A stretch of 7,843 nucleotides of DNA from an uncultured Eubacterium sp. (GTDB lineage: Bacteria; Bacillota_A; Clostridia; Lachnospirales; Lachnospiraceae): assembly GCA_910589045.1 (NCBI GenBank), contig CAJUSH010000069.1, forward strand, positions 1-7,843. Reading direction: 5' to 3'. Made by a program: the position numbers and the translations under genes. This document shows positions 1-7,843 of this stretch, one piece after another. The notes under the pieces are model-generated. The model saw only the letters and a program-made list of their open reading frames with translations. It had not been told where the DNA came from and did not search any database. Each line of letters starts with the position of its first letter. Positions within the stretch are counted from its first letter, which is position 1.

Positions 1-1
1 G

Positions 2-2851
<2,850 letters not shown>

Positions 2852-3031
2852 GCGCGGCTCTTCCGGTCAGGATGCTGCATTTGCTGCGAAGCGCAGACCG
2901 ATATACGGCTGCCGTCAGGGGATATTTGCTTTCGTCAGGACCGCATCCGGCTAAAGCTCGTTTGACAGGCCGGGCTGTCTGCGCACCACAGGTACGGCCG
3001 CAGCAGACAGAGGATGTAAGAAGAGGATATT
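2852..3031 (+). other. rpoC 3' untranslated region, no gene seen
   Basis: The 180 nt after the rpoC stop contain no ORF with a plausible ribosome site or recognisable product. Small structures are present: a CTGCG/CGCAG hairpin at 2884-2896, and a 7-bp inverted repeat CTGTCTG/CAGACAG at 2975-2981 and 3004-3010. The hexamer GTCAGG occurs three times (2866, 2914, 2934). In Bacillus subtilis a gene for an L7Ae-family kink-turn protein (YbxF) sits at this place; nothing like it is encoded here. Confidence 0.6.
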
Positions 3032-3076
3032 AAGGGGTGGTTTACGGCAGAAATGCCCGTAAAACCGCCTCTTTTT
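3032..3076 (+). terminator. Intrinsic terminator of the rpoBC unit
   Basis: The 5' arm (about 3032-3048) pairs with the 3' arm (3055-3073). This gives a stem of about 18 bp with two G-U pairs and single-base bulges at 3058 and 3064, and a 6-nt AGAAAT loop. A run of five T follows at 3072-3076, with a second T run of six at 3081-3086. It lies between rpoC and the rpsL promoter, where it would separate the two transcription units. Confidence 0.85.
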
Positions 3077-3097
3077 GTGATTTTTTGGGAAAATCAC
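3077..3097. promoter_or_regulatory. Perfect inverted repeat abutting the rpsL -35; UP-element-like or operator
   Basis: GTGATTTT (3077-3084), loop TTGGG, AAAATCAC (3090-3097) is a perfect 8-bp inverted repeat that ends at the base before the -35 hexamer. The T6-GGG-A4 core resembles the core of the UP-element consensus bound by the alpha-subunit C-terminal domains, though the A-tract upstream of the T run is missing. It could instead act in RNA as a second hairpin behind the terminator, or as a repressor site. I favour the UP-like role because the gene set needs very high transcription, but the sequence cannot decide. Confidence 0.5.
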
Positions 3098-3126
3098 TTG
3101 ACAGGGTGGAATTTGGTGTCTATAAT
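3098..3126 (+). promoter_or_regulatory. Consensus sigma-A promoter of the str operon
   Basis: TTGACA at 3098-3103 and TATAAT at 3121-3126 are separated by 17 bp. Both hexamers and the spacing match the housekeeping sigma consensus exactly. Transcription should begin near 3132-3134, giving a leader of about 94 nt before rpsL. It lies just downstream of the rpoC terminator, so rpsL-rpsG-fusA, and perhaps tuf, form a separate transcription unit. Confidence 0.93.
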
Positions 3127-3144
3127 ATTCTAGCGTGCAGGCAC

Positions 3145-3225
3145 ATGTTTGCGTGTTTTTCTGCACAAAACAATACCGGGGGAAAAGCTCCGGTGAAACG
3201 AATCATAAAAACAGGAGGTGAATAG
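3145..3225 (+). other. Possible 26-codon leader ORF upstream of rpsL
   Basis: An ATG at 3145, about 12 nt after the predicted transcript start, opens 26 codons (beginning MFACFSAQNN) that stop with TAG at 3223-3225. The stop is one base before the rpsL ATG. There is no real Shine-Dalgarno before the ATG, only CAGGCA. The last codons run through the rpsL ribosome site, so any open frame here would end in Gly-Gly-Glu-like residues. It may be chance; coupling to rpsL translation is the only functional idea the layout offers. Confidence 0.2.
3213..3220 (+). promoter_or_regulatory. Shine-Dalgarno of rpsL, decides the start codon
   Basis: AGGAGGTG is an 8-base match to the 16S anti-Shine-Dalgarno end. 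An in-frame GTG at 3218-3220 lies inside this motif, so it cannot use it. The ATG at 3227 is the start, 8 nt after AGGAGG. Confidence 0.9.
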
Positions 3226-3226
3226 A

Positions 3227-3646
3227 ATGCCGACATTTAACCAGTTAGTAAGAAAAGGAAGACAGACCAGTGTAAAGAAGTCTACCGCACCGGCGCTGCA
3301 GAAGGGATTTAATTCCTTGAAGAAGCGTCCGATCGATGCTTCTTCTCCTCAGAAGAGAGGTGTCTGTACCGCAGTTAAGACTGCTACTCCTAAAAAGCCT
3401 AACTCAGCGCTTCGTAAGATTGCCAGAGTACGTCTCTCAAACGGAATCGAGGTTACCAGCTATATTCCCGGAGAAGGCCACAACTTACAGGAGCACAGTG
3501 TCGTTCTGATCCGCGGCGGACGTGTGAAGGATTTACCCGGTACACGTTACCACATCATCAGAGGTACGTTGGATACCGCCGGTGTTGCGAACAGAAAGCA
3601 GGCGCGTTCGAAATATGGCGCTAAAAGACCGAAGGCTGCAAAATAA
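3227..3646 (+). CDS. rpsL: 30S ribosomal protein S12
   Basis: S12 sits at the 30S decoding centre and monitors codon-anticodon pairing. The 139-residue product is complete. The conserved loop TPKKPNSALRK has Lys56 at the place of E. coli Lys43 (counting Met), and GGRVKDLPG has Lys101 and Asp102 at the places of Lys88 and Asp89. All are wild type, so the known high-level streptomycin-resistance changes at these lysines are absent. Asp102 matches the residue that RimO methylthiolates in E. coli. Compared with the 124-residue E. coli protein there is a 13-residue insertion near residues 25-40, as in other Firmicutes S12, and a short basic end PKAAK. It is the first gene of the str operon, with its own consensus promoter and a strong ribosome site, and is separated from rpsG by 186 nt. 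The start at 3227 gives the conserved MPTFNQLVRKG terminus. Confidence 0.99.
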   Translation: MPTFNQLVRKGRQTSVKKSTAPALQKGFNSLKKRPIDASSPQKRGVCTAVKTATPKKPNSALRKIARVRLSNGIEVTSYIPGEGHNLQEHSVVLIRGGRVKDLPGTRYHIIRGTLDTAGVANRKQARSKYGAKRPKAAK

Positions 3647-3693
3647 ATTTTGCACGAGTTAGGATAGTACCACAAACAGAACTAAGGTAAGTG

Positions 3694-3714
3694 TTGGAAT
3701 TTTCTATTTTCCAA
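3694..3714 (+). other. Weak hairpin with short T run between rpsL and rpsG
   Basis: TTGGAA (3694-3699) pairs perfectly with TTCCAA (3709-3714) across a 9-nt T-rich loop, and TTTT follows. The stem has only two G-C pairs, so it would terminate poorly at best. It may be an attenuator, an mRNA end or processing point, or chance in an AT-rich stretch. Confidence 0.3.
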
Positions 3715-3781
3715 TTTTGATAGATTTCCCGCACGGACACATTAGAGGACACATGTGAGTACCGATGAATTAAAAGTGGAT

Positions 3782-3806
3782 CTTATTGAATCACAGCTTC
3801 AATAAG
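3782..3806 (+). other. Perfect 9-bp hairpin just upstream of the rpsG ribosome site
   Basis: CTTATTGAA (3782-3790) and TTCAATAAG (3798-3806) pair without mismatch around the loop TCACAGC. The structure ends 11 nt before the rpsG Shine-Dalgarno (3818-3825). No T run follows, so it is not a terminator. Likely roles are translational control of rpsG by a bound protein, RNase processing, or protection of the downstream mRNA. Confidence 0.6.
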
Positions 3807-3832
3807 CAACATGTATTAAGGAGGGAAGTATC

Positions 3833-4303
3833 GTGCCGCGTAAAGGACATACTCAGAAAAGAGAAGTATTAGCAGATCCGATTTACAATAATACCGTGGT
3901 CACAAAGCTTATCAATAACATTATGTTAGACGGTAAGAAGGGTGTCGCACAGAAGATTGTATACGGAGCATTTGCCAGGGTGGAAGAGAAATCCGGCAAG
4001 GCTGCATTAGAGGTTTTTGAAGAAGCGATGAACAATGTTATGCCTTTGCTTGAGGTAAAGGCAAGACGTATCGGCGGAGCTACCTATCAGGTGCCCATCG
4101 AGGTTCGCCCTGACCGCCGTCAGGCGTTAGCGCTTCGCTGGCTGACCATGTTCTCCCGCAAGAGAGGCGAGAAGACACAGGAGGAGCGGCTGGCAAACGA
4201 GATTTTGGATGCATCAAACAACACCGGCGCATCCGTGAAGAGAAAAGAAGATATGCATAAGATGGCAGAGGCAAACAAGGCGTTTGCGCACTACAGATTC
4301 TAG
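3833..4303 (+). CDS. rpsG: 30S ribosomal protein S7
   Basis: S7 is the primary assembly protein of the 30S head and lines the E site and mRNA exit. The product is 156 residues, the usual length. The N-terminal half has the family core DPIYNNTVVTKLINNIM (residues 15-31) and KIVYGAF (41-47). The beta-hairpin VKARRIGGATYQVPIEV (75-91) reaches toward E-site tRNA, and RWLTMFSRKR (102-111) is the basic RNA-binding stretch. The chain ends AHYRF, so it is not truncated. The start is GTG at 3833, preceded by AAGGAGGG (3818-3825) at good spacing; no upstream in-frame ATG fits. It lies 186 nt after rpsL and 26 nt before fusA. By analogy with E. coli it may regulate this operon through the upstream spacer. 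Confidence 0.99.
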   Translation: MPRKGHTQKREVLADPIYNNTVVTKLINNIMLDGKKGVAQKIVYGAFARVEEKSGKAALEVFEEAMNNVMPLLEVKARRIGGATYQVPIEVRPDRRQALALRWLTMFSRKRGEKTQEERLANEILDASNNTGASVKRKEDMHKMAEANKAFAHYRF

Positions 4304-4315
4304 CACACTGAAGTT

Positions 4316-4321
4316 AGGAGG
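4316..4321 (+). promoter_or_regulatory. Shine-Dalgarno supporting the TTG start of fusA
   Basis: AGGAGG lies 8 nt before TTG at 4330-4332. The family N-terminus (Gly-Arg-Glu-Tyr-Pro-Leu then the Arg-Asn-Ile-Gly-Ile strand) begins right there, and no in-frame ATG exists between the ribosome site and the conserved sequence. This fixes the unusual start codon. Confidence 0.85.
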
Positions 4322-4329
4322 AAAAAATC

Positions 4330-6447
4330 TTGGCTGGAAGAGAATATCCGTTGGATAGAACCAGGAACATCGGAATTATGGCTCATATCGATGCCGGTAA
4401 GACGACATTGACCGAGCGTATTCTGTATTATACTGGTATTAACTACAAGATCGGTGATACTCACGAGGGTACTGCGACCATGGACTGGATGGAGCAGGAG
4501 CAGGAGAGAGGTATTACCATTACTTCAGCCGCTACCACCTGCCATTGGACGCTGCAGGACCATGCAAAAGTAAAGCCCGGCGCGTTGGAGCACCGTATCA
4601 ACATTATTGATACCCCCGGACACGTTGACTTTACGGTTGAGGTGGAGCGTTCCCTGCGTGTCTTAGACGGAGCGGTTGGCGTATTCTGTGCAAAGGGTGG
4701 TGTAGAGCCTCAGTCAGAGAATGTCTGGCGTCAGGCTGACACCTACAATGTACCCCGTATGGCATTCATCAACAAGATGGATATCTTAGGTGCAAACTTC
4801 TACGGAGCTGTTGACCAGATCCGCACGAGATTAGGTAAAAATGCCATCATTTTGCAGCTTCCGATCGGAAAAGAGGATGAATTCAAGGGAATCATCGATC
4901 TGTTCGAGATGGAGGCATATATTTACAATGACGACAAGGGTGACGATATTCAGATCGTGGAGATTCCGGATGATATGAAGGATGAAGCCGAGCTGTATCG
5001 CACCGAGCTGATTGAAAAGATCAGCGAGCTGGACGACGATTTAATGATGAAGTATCTGGAGGGGGAGGAACCCACCGTTGAGGAGCTTAAGGCAGTTCTG
5101 CGCAAGGCGACCTGTGAGTGTACGGCGATTCCCGTATGCTGTGGTTCTGCTTACCGCAACAAGGGCGTACAGAAGCTTCTGGATGCGATTCTGGAGTTCA
5201 TGCCCGCGCCTACGGATGTCCCTGATATCGCAGGTGTGGATCTGGACGGCAATGAGATTACGAGGAAGTCATCTGACGAGGAGTCTTTCTCTGCGCTGGC
5301 GTTCAAGATCATGACAGACCCGTTCGTTGGAAAGCTTGCATTTATCCGTGTGTATTCAGGTATTTTGAATTCCGGTTCTTATGTTCTGAATGCGACAAAG
5401 GGTAAGAAGGAGCGTGTGGGACGTCTGTTACAGATGCACGCAAATAAGAGAGCCGAGCTGGACAAGGTTTATTCCGGCGATATCGCTGCGGCAGTCGGAT
5501 TCAAACTCACCACTACCGGTGATACGATCTGTGACGAGCAGCATCCGGTTATCTTAGAGTCTATGGAGTTCCCCGAGCCGGTTATTGAGCTTGCGATCGA
5601 GCCGAAGACAAAGGCTGGACAGGGCAAGATGGGTGAGGCTTTGGCGAAGCTTGCCGAGGAGGATCCTACCTTCCGTGCGCATACGGATCAGGAGACCGGG
5701 CAGACCATTATCGCCGGTATGGGCGAGCTGCACCTGGAGATCATCGTTGACCGTCTGCTTCGTGAGTTTAAGGTTGAAGCAAACGTAGGTGCTCCGCAGG
5801 TTGCTTACAAGGAGACGTTTACAAAGCCGGTTGACCAGGAATACAAATATGCCAAGCAGTCCGGTGGACGTGGACAGTACGGACACTGTAAGGTGCGCTT
5901 TGAGCCGATGGATGCGAACGGCGAGGAGCTGTTCAAGTTCGAGTCTCAGGTTGTGGGCGGTTCGATTCCGAAGGAATATATCCCCGCAGTCGGAGAGGGT
6001 ATTGAGGAGGCTTCCAAGGCCGGTACACTGGCAGGATTCCCCGTTTTGGGTATTCATGCGGTTGTATATGACGGTTCCTACCATGAGGTGGATTCATCCG
6101 AGATGGCATTCCACATTGCAGGCTCCATGTGTTTCAAGGAGGCTATGCAGAAGGCAGCGCCTGCGATTTTGGAGCCCATCATGAAGGTGGAGGTTACCAT
6201 GCCCGAGGAGTATATGGGCGATGTAATCGGCGACTTGAATTCCCGCCGCGGACGTATCGAGGGAATGGACGACGTAGGAAACGGCAAGATTGTTCGTGCG
6301 TTTGTTCCGCTGGCAGAGATGTTCGGTTACTCCACAGACCTTCGATCCAAGACACAGGGACGCGGCAACTACTCGATGTTCTTTGAGAAGTATGAGCAGG
6401 TCCCGAAGTCCGTACAGGACAAGATCATTTCGGCGCAGGGCAAATAG
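4330..6447 (+). CDS. fusA: Elongation factor G, translocation GTPase
   Basis: EF-G is the cytosolic GTPase that moves tRNAs and mRNA after peptide bond formation and, with RRF, splits ribosomes. The 705-residue product is full length. GTPase motifs in order are AHIDAGKT (18-25), switch I with RGITIT (60-65), DTPGH (94-98, catalytic His98), NKMD (148-151) and CGSA (271-274). Domain II starts near 315, domain III covers about 415-490, domain IV about 490-610 and domain V the rest. The domain IV tip has GSYHEVDSS with His585 at the place of E. coli His583. Its position between rpsG and tuf marks it as the housekeeping EF-G, not a ribosome-protection tetracycline-resistance protein or the EF-G2 paralogue. 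Start codon is TTG. It should be co-transcribed with rpsL-rpsG, since only 26 nt separate it from rpsG. Confidence 0.99.
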   Translation: MAGREYPLDRTRNIGIMAHIDAGKTTLTERILYYTGINYKIGDTHEGTATMDWMEQEQERGITITSAATTCHWTLQDHAKVKPGALEHRINIIDTPGHVDFTVEVERSLRVLDGAVGVFCAKGGVEPQSENVWRQADTYNVPRMAFINKMDILGANFYGAVDQIRTRLGKNAIILQLPIGKEDEFKGIIDLFEMEAYIYNDDKGDDIQIVEIPDDMKDEAELYRTELIEKISELDDDLMMKYLEGEEPTVEELKAVLRKATCECTAIPVCCGSAYRNKGVQKLLDAILEFMPAPTDVPDIAGVDLDGNEITRKSSDEESFSALAFKIMTDPFVGKLAFIRVYSGILNSGSYVLNATKGKKERVGRLLQMHANKRAELDKVYSGDIAAAVGFKLTTTGDTICDEQHPVILESMEFPEPVIELAIEPKTKAGQGKMGEALAKLAEEDPTFRAHTDQETGQTIIAGMGELHLEIIVDRLLREFKVEANVGAPQVAYKETFTKPVDQEYKYAKQSGGRGQYGHCKVRFEPMDANGEELFKFESQVVGGSIPKEYIPAVGEGIEEASKAGTLAGFPVLGIHAVVYDGSYHEVDSSEMAFHIAGSMCFKEAMQKAAPAILEPIMKVEVTMPEEYMGDVIGDLNSRRGRIEGMDDVGNGKIVRAFVPLAEMFGYSTDLRSKTQGRGNYSMFFEKYEQVPKSVQDKIISAQGK

Positions 6448-6466
6448 GACTGCTGCTTGCGGTGTG

Positions 6467-6528
6467 AACCGTGAGCGGAACAGACAGCTGCGAAGGTGTC
6501 CGAAACGTTAGCAAAACAGCGGTTTTTT
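6467..6528 (+). terminator. Possible weak terminator or attenuator after fusA
   Basis: AACCGTG (6467-6473) can pair with CAGCGGTT (6517-6524) with one bulge. It encloses a smaller stem GCTGCG/CGTTAGC (6487-6492 and 6506-6512), and six T follow at 6523-6528. The enclosed loop is long and a local CGGT/ACCG hairpin (6460-6471) competes, so this is not a classic terminator. Partial termination with some read-through into tuf is the likeliest reading. Confidence 0.35.
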
Positions 6529-6534
6529 ATCAGT

Positions 6535-6550
6535 TATTTCCAGTGAAATA
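6535..6550. promoter_or_regulatory. Perfect inverted repeat next to the tuf -35
   Basis: TATTTC (6535-6540), loop CAGT, GAAATA (6545-6550) is a perfect 6-bp inverted repeat ending one base before the tuf -35. As at rpsL, a T-rich arm, three or four other bases and an A-rich arm sit immediately upstream of the promoter. This suits an UP-like element, though chance is possible with such a short AT-rich repeat. Confidence 0.35.
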
Positions 6551-6551
6551 C

Positions 6552-6579
6552 TTGAAAAACCTATGGATTTTGATATAAT
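6552..6579 (+). promoter_or_regulatory. Sigma-A promoter of tuf with extended -10
   Basis: TTGAAA (6552-6557) and TATAAT (6574-6579) are 16 bp apart. TG at 6571-6572 sits one base before the -10, forming the extended -10 motif TGnTATAAT. One mismatch in the -35 and slightly short spacing should be offset by the TG. Transcription should start near 6585-6587. It gives tuf independent expression beyond the str operon. Confidence 0.88.
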
Positions 6580-6585
6580 CAAAGC

Positions 6586-6654
6586 TATGAGTGCAACTTA
6601 AAACGAAACAAATCAAGCCCGTATGAGGGCAGAAATTAAGGAGGACATTTCAAA
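6586..6654 (+). promoter_or_regulatory. tuf 5' leader and ribosome binding site
   Basis: The predicted leader is about 69 nt and mostly A-rich and open. It has one small hairpin, GCCC/GGGC at 6617-6630 with a 6-nt loop. The Shine-Dalgarno AAGGAGGA (6638-6645) lies 10 nt (counted from GGAGG) before the tuf ATG at 6655. No terminator or riboswitch-like fold is seen. Confidence 0.6.
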
Positions 6655-7842
6655 ATGGCAAAGGCTAAATTTGAAAGAACAAAACCGCATTGTAATATTG
6701 GTACCATCGGTCACGTAGACCATGGTAAAACAACTTTGACCGCAGCAATCACCAAGGTACTGGCTGAGCGTGTAGAAGGAAACGAGAAGGTAGATTTCGA
6801 GAACATCGACAAGGCTCCCGAGGAGAGAGAGCGTGGTATCACAATCTCCACCGCACACGTTGAGTACTCTACCGAGAAGAGACATTACGCACATGTTGAC
6901 TGCCCCGGTCATGCTGACTACGTTAAGAACATGATCACCGGTGCGGCTCAGATGGACGGCGCGATCTTAGTAGTAGCTGCTACTGATGGTGTTATGGCAC
7001 AGACCAAGGAGCACATCCTTCTGTCCCGTCAGGTAGGTGTACCTTATATCATCGTTTTCCTGAACAAGTGCGATATGGTAGACGATCCCGAGCTGATCGA
7101 GCTGGTAGAGATGGAAGTTACCGAGCAGTTAGAGGAGTATGAGTTCGAGGGATGCCCGATCATCCAGGGCTCTGCATTAAAGGCTCTTGAGGATCCCAAC
7201 AGCGAGTGGGGCGACAAGATCATGGAGCTGATGGCTACGGTTGATGACTATATTCCCGATCCTCAGCGTGATACCGACAAGCCGTTTTTGATGCCTGTCG
7301 AGGACGTATTTACCATTACCGGTCGTGGTACCGTTGCTACCGGCCGTGTAGAGCGTGGTACGCTTCACTTATCTGACGAGCTGGAGATCGTTGGTGTTAA
7401 GGAGGATACGCAGAAGACCGTTGTAACCGGTATCGAGATGTTCCGTAAGATGTTGGACGAGGCTCAGGCCGGCGACAACATTGGTGCTTTGCTCCGTGGT
7501 ATCAACCGTGATCAGATTGTTCGCGGACAGTGCCTTTGCAAGCCCGGTTCCGTAACCTGCCACAGCAAGTTTACCGCTCAGGTTTACGTTCTGACCAAGG
7601 ACGAGGGTGGCCGTCATACACCGTTCTTCAACAATTACCGTCCGCAGTTCTATTTCAGAACTACTGACGTTACCGGTGTCTGCAACCTTCCTTCCGGCAC
7701 AGAGATGTGTATGCCTGGTGACAACATCGAGATGACGATTGAGCTGATTCATCCCGTTGCTATGGAGCAGGGACTTACGTTTGCGATTCGTGAGGGTGGT
7801 AGGACAGTTGGTTCTGGTCGTGTGGCTACGATTATTGAGTAA
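6655..7842 (+). CDS. tuf: Elongation factor Tu
   Basis: EF-Tu binds GTP and aminoacyl-tRNA and delivers the tRNA to the ribosomal A site; EF-Ts recycles it. The product has 395 residues and is complete, with TAA ending one base before the window edge. GTPase motifs are GHVDHGKT (19-26), RGITI (60-64), DCPGHADY (82-89, catalytic His87), NKCD (137-140) and GSALKALE (172-179). Domain 2 starts near 210 and contains GRGTVATGRVERG; domain 3 starts near 305 and contains EGGRHTPFFNNYRPQF and ends GGRTVGSGRVATIIE. Domains 2 and 3 have extra cysteines at 293, 295, 302, 343 and 352, a pattern I associate with Lachnospiraceae. It has its own strong promoter and ribosome site, and sits 207 nt after fusA. 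The window cannot show whether a second tuf copy exists. Confidence 0.99.
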   Translation: MAKAKFERTKPHCNIGTIGHVDHGKTTLTAAITKVLAERVEGNEKVDFENIDKAPEERERGITISTAHVEYSTEKRHYAHVDCPGHADYVKNMITGAAQMDGAILVVAATDGVMAQTKEHILLSRQVGVPYIIVFLNKCDMVDDPELIELVEMEVTEQLEEYEFEGCPIIQGSALKALEDPNSEWGDKIMELMATVDDYIPDPQRDTDKPFLMPVEDVFTITGRGTVATGRVERGTLHLSDELEIVGVKEDTQKTVVTGIEMFRKMLDEAQAGDNIGALLRGINRDQIVRGQCLCKPGSVTCHSKFTAQVYVLTKDEGGRHTPFFNNYRPQFYFRTTDVTGVCNLPSGTEMCMPGDNIEMTIELIHPVAMEQGLTFAIREGGRTVGSGRVATIIE

Positions 7843-7843
7843 T

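Larger units (their letters stand above)
3133..3226 (+). promoter_or_regulatory. Structured 5' leader of the rpsL mRNA
   Basis: The predicted leader contains two hairpins. The first (3135-3166) pairs GTGCAG with CTGCAC, extended inside by GCAC/GTGT with a T-rich bulge. The second (3175-3194) pairs ACCGGGG with CTCCGGT, including one G-U, around a GAAAAG loop. Neither is followed by a T run, so these are not terminators as drawn. The Shine-Dalgarno lies unpaired beyond the second hairpin. A role in mRNA stability or translational control of S12 is possible but unproven. Confidence 0.5.
3647..3832 (+). promoter_or_regulatory. rpsL-rpsG spacer, candidate S7 feedback region
   Basis: This 186-nt spacer is long for adjacent ribosomal genes and rich in structure. 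Besides the two hairpins listed separately, it has a direct repeat GGACACAT (3735-3742 and 3747-3754) and a perfect palindrome CACATGTG (3750-3757). In E. coli the S12-S7 spacer binds S7 and represses translation; the place is equivalent here. CCCGCAC (3728-3734) and CATGTG (3752-3757) also occur in this order in the 16S rRNA region bound by S7. I see no good promoter inside. S7 control is an inference from position and short matches. Confidence 0.4.

Noticed and set aside
2866..2939. Three GTCAGG hexamers as a repeat array
   Set aside because: Spacing is irregular (48 and 20 bp) and flanks are dissimilar, so it is not a CRISPR or a regular operator array.
2962..2990. TTGACA hexamer in the rpoC 3' region as a promoter
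   Set aside because: No -10-like sequence occurs at 16-18 bp; the bases 17 bp on read ACCACA.
2951..3166. A 71-codon minus-strand frame between rpoC and rpsL
   Set aside because: It runs back through the rpsL promoter and the terminator, shows no family likeness and is best seen as chance.
3218..3226. Upstream GTG start adding three residues to S12
   Set aside because: The GTG is part of the Shine-Dalgarno motif itself, and S12 proteins begin at the following ATG.
3717..3745. TTGATA with a CATTAG 17 bp downstream as an internal rpsG promoter
   Set aside because: The -10 matches consensus at only three of six bases and has no TG extension, so it is too weak to call.
4330..6447. Ribosome-protection tetracycline-resistance protein in place of EF-G
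   Set aside because: The str-operon position, length and domain IV sequence fit housekeeping EF-G, and nothing nearby suggests transfer.
6587..6601. Four-codon ORF (MSAT) at the start of the tuf leader
   Set aside because: It has no ribosome site and is too short to distinguish from chance.

Overview
The window is a stretch of core housekeeping chromosome from a Firmicute. It most probably comes from the class Clostridia, family Lachnospiraceae. I judge this from the gene order, the long low-GC-Gram-positive form of S12, and an EF-Tu with extra cysteines in domains 2 and 3. From memory, those cysteines are usual in Lachnospiraceae; nothing was searched. All genes are on the + strand: the 3' three quarters of rpoC (RNA polymerase beta prime), then the str cluster rpsL (S12), rpsG (S7), fusA (EF-G) and tuf (EF-Tu).

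Layout. Bases 2-2851 are the end of rpoC, which finishes in a 90-residue acidic, aromatic-rich tail. Bases 2852-3226 hold no convincing gene apart from a marginal 26-codon leader ORF. They carry an intrinsic terminator that closes the rpoBC unit, then a perfect inverted repeat touching a consensus sigma-A promoter (TTGACA, 17 bp, TATAAT), then a structured leader of about 94 nt. rpsL follows (3227-3646). A 186-nt structured spacer leads to rpsG (3833-4303, GTG start). fusA comes 26 nt later (4330-6447, TTG start). A 207-nt spacer has a weak terminator-like fold and a second strong promoter with an extended -10, and it serves tuf (6655-7842), which ends one base before the window edge.

How it works together. 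S12 and S7 are 30S proteins. EF-Tu delivers aminoacyl-tRNA and EF-G drives translocation, so the str cluster ties ribosome parts to elongation factors. rpoBC lies directly upstream but appears to be transcribed separately. tuf can be read from its own promoter and perhaps by read-through from fusA, which would fit the large excess of EF-Tu over EF-G known in bacteria.

I found no mobile element, CRISPR array, tRNA, rRNA or novel multi-gene system. The points worth a second look are regulatory or protein-level: the beta prime tail, the paired inverted-repeat/promoter architecture, and the rpsL-rpsG spacer as a possible S7 feedback site. There is also a small leader ORF ending one base before rpsL, and non-ATG starts on two genes expected to be highly expressed.
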